A DNA stretch of 8,641 nucleotides from G039029935 sp039029935. GTDB taxonomy: Bacteria; Chloroflexota; Anaerolineae; Caldilineales; Caldilineaceae. Under the pieces are notes generated by a model that had not been told where the DNA came from, did no database searches, and saw nothing but the letters and a program-made list of their open reading frames with translations. The position numbers and the translations under genes were made by a program. The stretch is from NCBI GenBank assembly GCA_039029935.1, contig JBCCFC010000555.1, positions 1 to 8,641 on the forward strand, read 5' to 3'. This document shows, piece by piece, positions 4,953-8,641 of the stretch (positions are counted from its first letter, which is position 1; each line of letters starts with the position of its first letter).

Positions 4953-7900
4953 CTACGGTTCCTGCTCATCTTCCAGTAAAACCGCCTGCAATTTGTCAAT
5001 CTTCGCCAAGATTGCCTCGCGTTCTGATGGCAACAGATTGTGGTGTTTGCCCGTCACCTGATCGACGAGACGGAGCATACGCACGGAAACAGAGAGCAGT
5101 TCCGGTGGTGTAATTTTCGCTTGTTTGTAGATGGAGAACGCTTTTTCGAGATCACCACCCAATCTTGCCTGTTCAGCAGCCATTTCGGGTTCTTTCATCG
5201 TGTCCCATAGCGTGGCCGCTTCTGCATAATCGCCGTTCAGTGTGGCAATCAACGCCTGCAAACGAGTAAGATTCTGGGTGATGGATTGCTTCTGGCGACC
5301 AGCACTGTCCTGTCCTGCATTGTCTTGCTGGCTTGTCTCCACCTTTTCGACCAAGGAGAGCAAGTGCAGCACAACTGTCTCATGCCCCAACACATCGGCC
5401 AGCAACTGGACATTCTCGGCCCACAACATAAACTGCGAGAGCTGGCTTTCGAGGGCCATAAAGGTTTCCACCTGCCATTGTTGGATGTAGCGATAATCTT
5501 CGGGTGTCTGCGAGATGGATTTCATCAGCTCGATATATTCAGCAGAGAAGGCGAGGACGCTGGCAATCTGTGTGCGTGACAGGTTGTAGGTGGGTGGCAC
5601 TTCTGCATAGCGATTTTTGAGGACGCGGATACCCACTGATTTACGCTTGTGGCCTTCCTTCTGTACCAAATCAGCCGCTGCATCAAAGAGCTTCACAACC
5701 TTGTGGGTGGCGTCTTCAAGTTCCCGCGTTGCATTAGCCGTCATCTTGCCCGCTGTGCTGCCGGACTGTGCAAAGGCATTGTCGGTGTGGGGGGAGAGGA
5801 TGTGGTCGATCCATTGCCATGTCAGATCACGCTGCATGGTCGTGATCTCCTGCGCAATCGACTGGTCGCGGACCATGTGCAATCGTTCATAGGCTTCGGC
5901 CACAGACTTGCCTGCTTGGTCAAACTGAAGCCGTCCCAAATGTGTATAGGCCGAGTCCAGATGTTCACGCGCTTGGCGGTTGATCTCAACACAGATGTCG
6001 GTGTATTGGCGGTCAACCGTGTCGAGCACCACATCATCTTGCAGTTGATTGGCAAGGTCAAAGGCCAGACGATTTTGGTTATAGGCATCTTCCCAGCGTT
6101 CGGCGTCAATTAACACCATCGCATATTGCAGACACCCTTCGAGGTACTGCTCCTCGGCCTCATTCACCAAGGCATCGTCTTCCATCTTGACGGCCATATC
6201 ATAGGCACGTCGATTGCGTCGGAATGCCTGCTGCCACATGCTACGGTCAAAGAGTTCATCCACCTCTTGCAGATAGCCCTCAACAATTTCAAGGGGAGAC
6301 ATATCCTCGGTCTCAAACCGATCCATCAGATCATGCCATGAAATCTGACGATAGCCCTCAATCTCTGTAATCTGCAACGCCTCAAAGACGGGGGCATCCG
6401 CTGCATCGAGTAGCACCAAGGTATTTGTAGAACGGCTGAGGGCAACACGTAGTTCATCAAAAATGCGTCGCGCCTCAAAGAGCGGAATGTTGCCGTCATC
6501 AATGCTCTCGGCCAACTGCAACGCATGACAATACATTTCATTCAGCCCATAGACCAGGACCGTGTTGCGTTCCAACCCTTTGATCTCTCTGGAAAAGAAG
6601 AGAATCTCATCGGCGCGATGGTCCTCTGCCCCTTCTTCATCCAGTCGTTCGAGCAGTGATGGCCGAAATACCTCACTCAGGTCAATGAGTGCGCGTCCCG
6701 GTTTATCGGCTAACTCAAACAGCAACTGATCCCAATCTGCAGAAGACGGCGTGTAGAGCGATTGATTCCCAACACTCACATCCCCTGCCCGTGTATAGGG
6801 CAGGTTAATCGGACAGACAAAGAGTTCACCCGGTTCGCTGGCATTGCTGTCCTCATCAAAAATCGTTTCTCGTCGACCGCTGGGACGCAGATTCTTGGGC
6901 AAATAGCTATAAAATCGCCAAGTGCGGTCAATCAAGCGCCCCAAGTTGGCGGGTGAACGCCGTTGATGCTGGAACTCAAACTCTTCCGGCCATGTCCCAA
7001 GCTGTTCACCCAACATCAACTTGGTCATACCCCAATCAAACCCACTGGGCTGCACAATTTGCGACTCATCCCCCGCGACCGTAAACATCAACGGGGCCGT
7101 GCGTTTTTGTTGGACACGAACGTGGATCAACTCACAGAGAAAGGCAATTTGGAGCAATGTCAGGTCCTGCACCTCATCAATAATCAACGCATCGAGCGAC
7201 CGAATCCATGTTGGATATTCGCCTGATAGCAATGTTGTCAGCGCATTACGGGCGGCGCGCTGATCACGGAAATAGCGCATCGTGCGTACACGGTTGGCAA
7301 TGTTACAGGCAATCTCAGCGGCGTTTAGGTCCAGCCCCCGCTCACGCGCATACTGCTCGACATCAAGGCTGTTGTGGATGTCAAATTCTTGGGCTAATTC
7401 ATAATTGCGTGGAAAATCTCGTCCCAACAGATGGGCCCGGATTTCGGTAAAGAGTGTCTGTGGATATTTGCGCCAAGGGCCTAAGTCGGCTGGATTTTGT
7501 TGTTCAATAAAGCGTTGAAATTCGGCCAACTCACTAAATGGCTCAGCAAAGGTACTCAATCCTGTCAATGCTTGTTTAATCTCGTTCAAGGTCGAGATAC
7601 GTACACGCTCGGCCAAGTTTGGGTGATGGGCGCGGATAAACTCCTGCGCTGCCCGTTTGAGACGTGAGGTGTAGGTGATATAGACAATCTGTCCATCCCC
7701 TGGAATATTGATGAGGTCCTTGAGTAGATAGAGCAGTGCAATCGTCTTGCCGCTGCCGGGCAACCCGCGAATGGTTGAAAGATGGATATCATTGAGATAA
7801 TGGGTCTGTGTCCTGACGTGATGCGCATAGGGGCTGATGGCGCGCTGTTCTTGATAGCGTGGGTCGAGTGACGAGATCGGCACATCTTCGTAATCTGCCA

Positions 7901-8435
7901 GCGACCCCAGTTCGATAGGGCTATCCGTGTCATCGTGATGCCGAATCGAGTGAATGAGAATGGTGTGGATGTTGTGTTGATTATCGCGTGAGCCACGTGG
8001 CGATGTATTCTCTACGAGATAATCAGGAGAGCGGTGTCCTGCCTGCTGCCCGTGTACAGGTTGCCCGTGTATAGACTGATCGTTGGGCGCAACTTTTTGT
8101 GATGGATATCGTCTGTGATTGATAGAGGTTGCACTTTCTACGCGAGTATCCTCATCCGTATAGAGCGTATCATAGACATCCTCATGCAGACTCTCCTGTG
8201 CCAGCCGTTCTTTGGACAGCTCGCTTTTGGGAATCCACCACATATAGTAGTGGTTCCCCTGGACAGGGGTACGCCGCCAACGGGCATTGCGCCCCATGGT
8301 TCCTTTGACGCTTGGTGTGCGTCCGCGTGTACCGAGTAACACCTGCGCCCAGACGGTTTTTCTCTGTGCGGCAGGTGAGAGATGTTGAATCGTTTTTTCA
8401 AAATCCTTATGCTTGAGGAGTTTATATTCTGACAT
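4953..8435 (-). CDS. UvrD-like superfamily 1 helicase with N-terminal RelE/ParE-like domain and C-terminal helical repeats
   Basis: About 1,160 residues in four parts. Residues 1-75 (DFEKTIQHLSP near 11-21, GRTPSVKGT at 38-46, WRRTPVQGNHYYMWWIP at 53-69) resemble a RelE/ParE toxin-type fold. Residues 75-205 are a polar, His-rich linker. The helicase core follows: Walker A GLPGSGKT (224-231), Walker B DEVQD (420-424), motif III AGDESQ (454-459), QRRSP (491-495), KGLE (619-622) and motif VI LRVALSRS (662-669), all intact. Active DNA- or RNA-dependent ATP hydrolysis is therefore likely. Residues 715-1160 are helical, with repeats near 734, 781 and 838 and a TPR-like pair at about 1066-1107. The start is uncertain: ATG 8435 fits the first domain. 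ATG 8465 and TTG 8480 (with GGGAG 11 bp upstream) are alternatives. It is first in an operon with the YihY-family gene. Role unknown; DNA repair or phage defence are both possible. Confidence 0.9.
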   Translation of the reverse strand: MSEYKLLKHKDFEKTIQHLSPAAQRKTVWAQVLLGTRGRTPSVKGTMGRNARWRRTPVQGNHYYMWWIPKSELSKERLAQESLHEDVYDTLYTDEDTRVESATSINHRRYPSQKVAPNDQSIHGQPVHGQQAGHRSPDYLVENTSPRGSRDNQHNIHTILIHSIRHHDDTDSPIELGSLADYEDVPISSLDPRYQEQRAISPYAHHVRTQTHYLNDIHLSTIRGLPGSGKTIALLYLLKDLINIPGDGQIVYITYTSRLKRAAQEFIRAHHPNLAERVRISTLNEIKQALTGLSTFAEPFSELAEFQRFIEQQNPADLGPWRKYPQTLFTEIRAHLLGRDFPRNYELAQEFDIHNSLDVEQYARERGLDLNAAEIACNIANRVRTMRYFRDQRAARNALTTLLSGEYPTWIRSLDALIIDEVQDLTLLQIAFLCELIHVRVQQKRTAPLMFTVAGDESQIVQPSGFDWGMTKLMLGEQLGTWPEEFEFQHQRRSPANLGRLIDRTWRFYSYLPKNLRPSGRRETIFDEDSNASEPGELFVCPINLPYTRAGDVSVGNQSLYTPSSADWDQLLFELADKPGRALIDLSEVFRPSLLERLDEEGAEDHRADEILFFSREIKGLERNTVLVYGLNEMYCHALQLAESIDDGNIPLFEARRIFDELRVALSRSTNTLVLLDAADAPVFEALQITEIEGYRQISWHDLMDRFETEDMSPLEIVEGYLQEVDELFDRSMWQQAFRRNRRAYDMAVKMEDDALVNEAEEQYLEGCLQYAMVLIDAERWEDAYNQNRLAFDLANQLQDDVVLDTVDRQYTDICVEINRQAREHLDSAYTHLGRLQFDQAGKSVAEAYERLHMVRDQSIAQEITTMQRDLTWQWIDHILSPHTDNAFAQSGSTAGKMTANATRELEDATHKVVKLFDAAADLVQKEGHKRKSVGIRVLKNRYAEVPPTYNLSRTQIASVLAFSAEYIELMKSISQTPEDYRYIQQWQVETFMALESQLSQFMLWAENVQLLADVLGHETVVLHLLSLVEKVETSQQDNAGQDSAGRQKQSITQNLTRLQALIATLNGDYAEAATLWDTMKEPEMAAEQARLGGDLEKAFSIYKQAKITPPELLSVSVRMLRLVDQVTGKHHNLLPSEREAILAKIDKLQAVLLEDEQEP
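4960..4963 (-). promoter_or_regulatory. Ribosome binding site for the YihY-family gene within the helicase end
   Basis: AGGA on the minus strand lies 9 bp before the GTG at 4950 and inside the last codons of the helicase gene. With only 2 bp between stop and start it supports the GTG start and translational coupling. Confidence 0.45.
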
Positions 8436-8535
8436 AACAGGCCGATTGCAAGTACTCTCATTCATCAAACCAACCAGCAATCAGCACAACGCTCCCTACT
8501 TTGTGTGTTGAATTAAGATTAATTATGAAGAGATA

Positions 8536-8564
8536 ATAATACCACCCTGACACCATCCTGACAA
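8536..8564 (-). promoter_or_regulatory. Sigma70-type promoter of the helicase-YihY operon
   Basis: On the minus strand, TTGTCA (8564-8559) is followed after exactly 17 bp by TATTAT (8541-8536), each one mismatch from consensus. Transcription would start near 8529, giving a leader of about 60-95 bases depending on the helicase start codon. The sequence between the boxes and upstream contains the 11-bp repeats listed separately. Confidence 0.6.
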
Positions 8565-8574
8565 AATTGTGACA
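8548..8574 (-). promoter_or_regulatory. Triple TGTCA direct repeat, Pho-box-like operator
   Basis: TGTCA occurs on the minus strand at 8574-8570, 8563-8559 and 8552-8548, exactly 11 bp apart each time. The downstream two copies extend to TGTCAGGATGG and TGTCAGGGTGG. Direct repeats with an 11-bp period are how OmpR/PhoB-family response regulators bind, and the PhoB box core is itself CTGTCA repeated at 11 bp. The middle copy overlaps the -35. A further TGACG on the + strand at 8592-8596 keeps the phase at 22 bp. Confidence 0.5.
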
Positions 8575-8641
8575 GCGCAATCTCAAATCTCTGACGCATT
8601 GGACTCACAGGTTGACGGATAAAAAACATACAACATTCGTA

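Noticed and set aside
8612..8641. Divergent + strand promoter beginning with TTGACG at 8612-8617
   Set aside because: No -10-like hexamer is found at 16-18 bp before the window ends; the TGAC may instead belong to the phased repeat series.
1..8641. CRISPR array, insertion sequence, tRNA or rRNA genes
   Set aside because: No spaced repeats, terminal inverted repeats, transposase-like products or cloverleaf sequences were recognised by eye on either strand.

Overview
The window is bacterial, of roughly balanced base composition, with closely packed genes. The gene types suggest a member of the Chloroflexota: a YihY/BrkB membrane protein with a long acidic tail, a very large superfamily 1 helicase, a Nif3-like protein, and a RelE toxin of the kind common in cyanobacteria and Chloroflexota. 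This assignment rests on general resemblance only and is tentative.

Layout. Positions 1-391 hold no convincing gene, only a small low-confidence ORF carrying a 12-bp repeat. From 392 to 3275 everything reads on the + strand. First comes a PIN-domain (VapC-like) toxin gene whose 5' end looks destroyed by a 10-bp tandem duplication and loss of the LDTN motif. A patatin-like phospholipase follows, overlapping it by 4 bp. After a 65-bp gap come an antitoxin gene, an overlapping RelE-family toxin gene, and a Nif3-like metal-centre protein gene that starts 4 bp after the toxin stop.

From 3283 to 8435 everything reads on the - strand and converges on the Nif3 gene with 7 bp between the stop codons. 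The upstream gene encodes a roughly 1,160-residue protein. It joins an N-terminal RelE/ParE-like small domain, a linker, a complete UvrD-type superfamily 1 helicase core, and a C-terminal half built of helical repeats. Two bases after its stop lies a YihY/BrkB-family membrane protein. Its acidic C-terminal extension carries an 11-residue amphipathic repeat, a 24-bp DNA tandem repeat and an extra membrane segment. The pair probably forms one operon. It is preceded by a good sigma70-type promoter (TTGTCA, 17 bp, TATTAT) whose -35 lies in three TGTCA direct repeats spaced exactly 11 bp apart, an arrangement like a Pho box.

The most interesting content is the helicase fusion with its repeat-controlled promoter and coupled membrane partner. 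Next are the broken PIN gene and the composite antitoxin. No RNA genes, CRISPR arrays, insertion sequences or complete known defence systems were seen.
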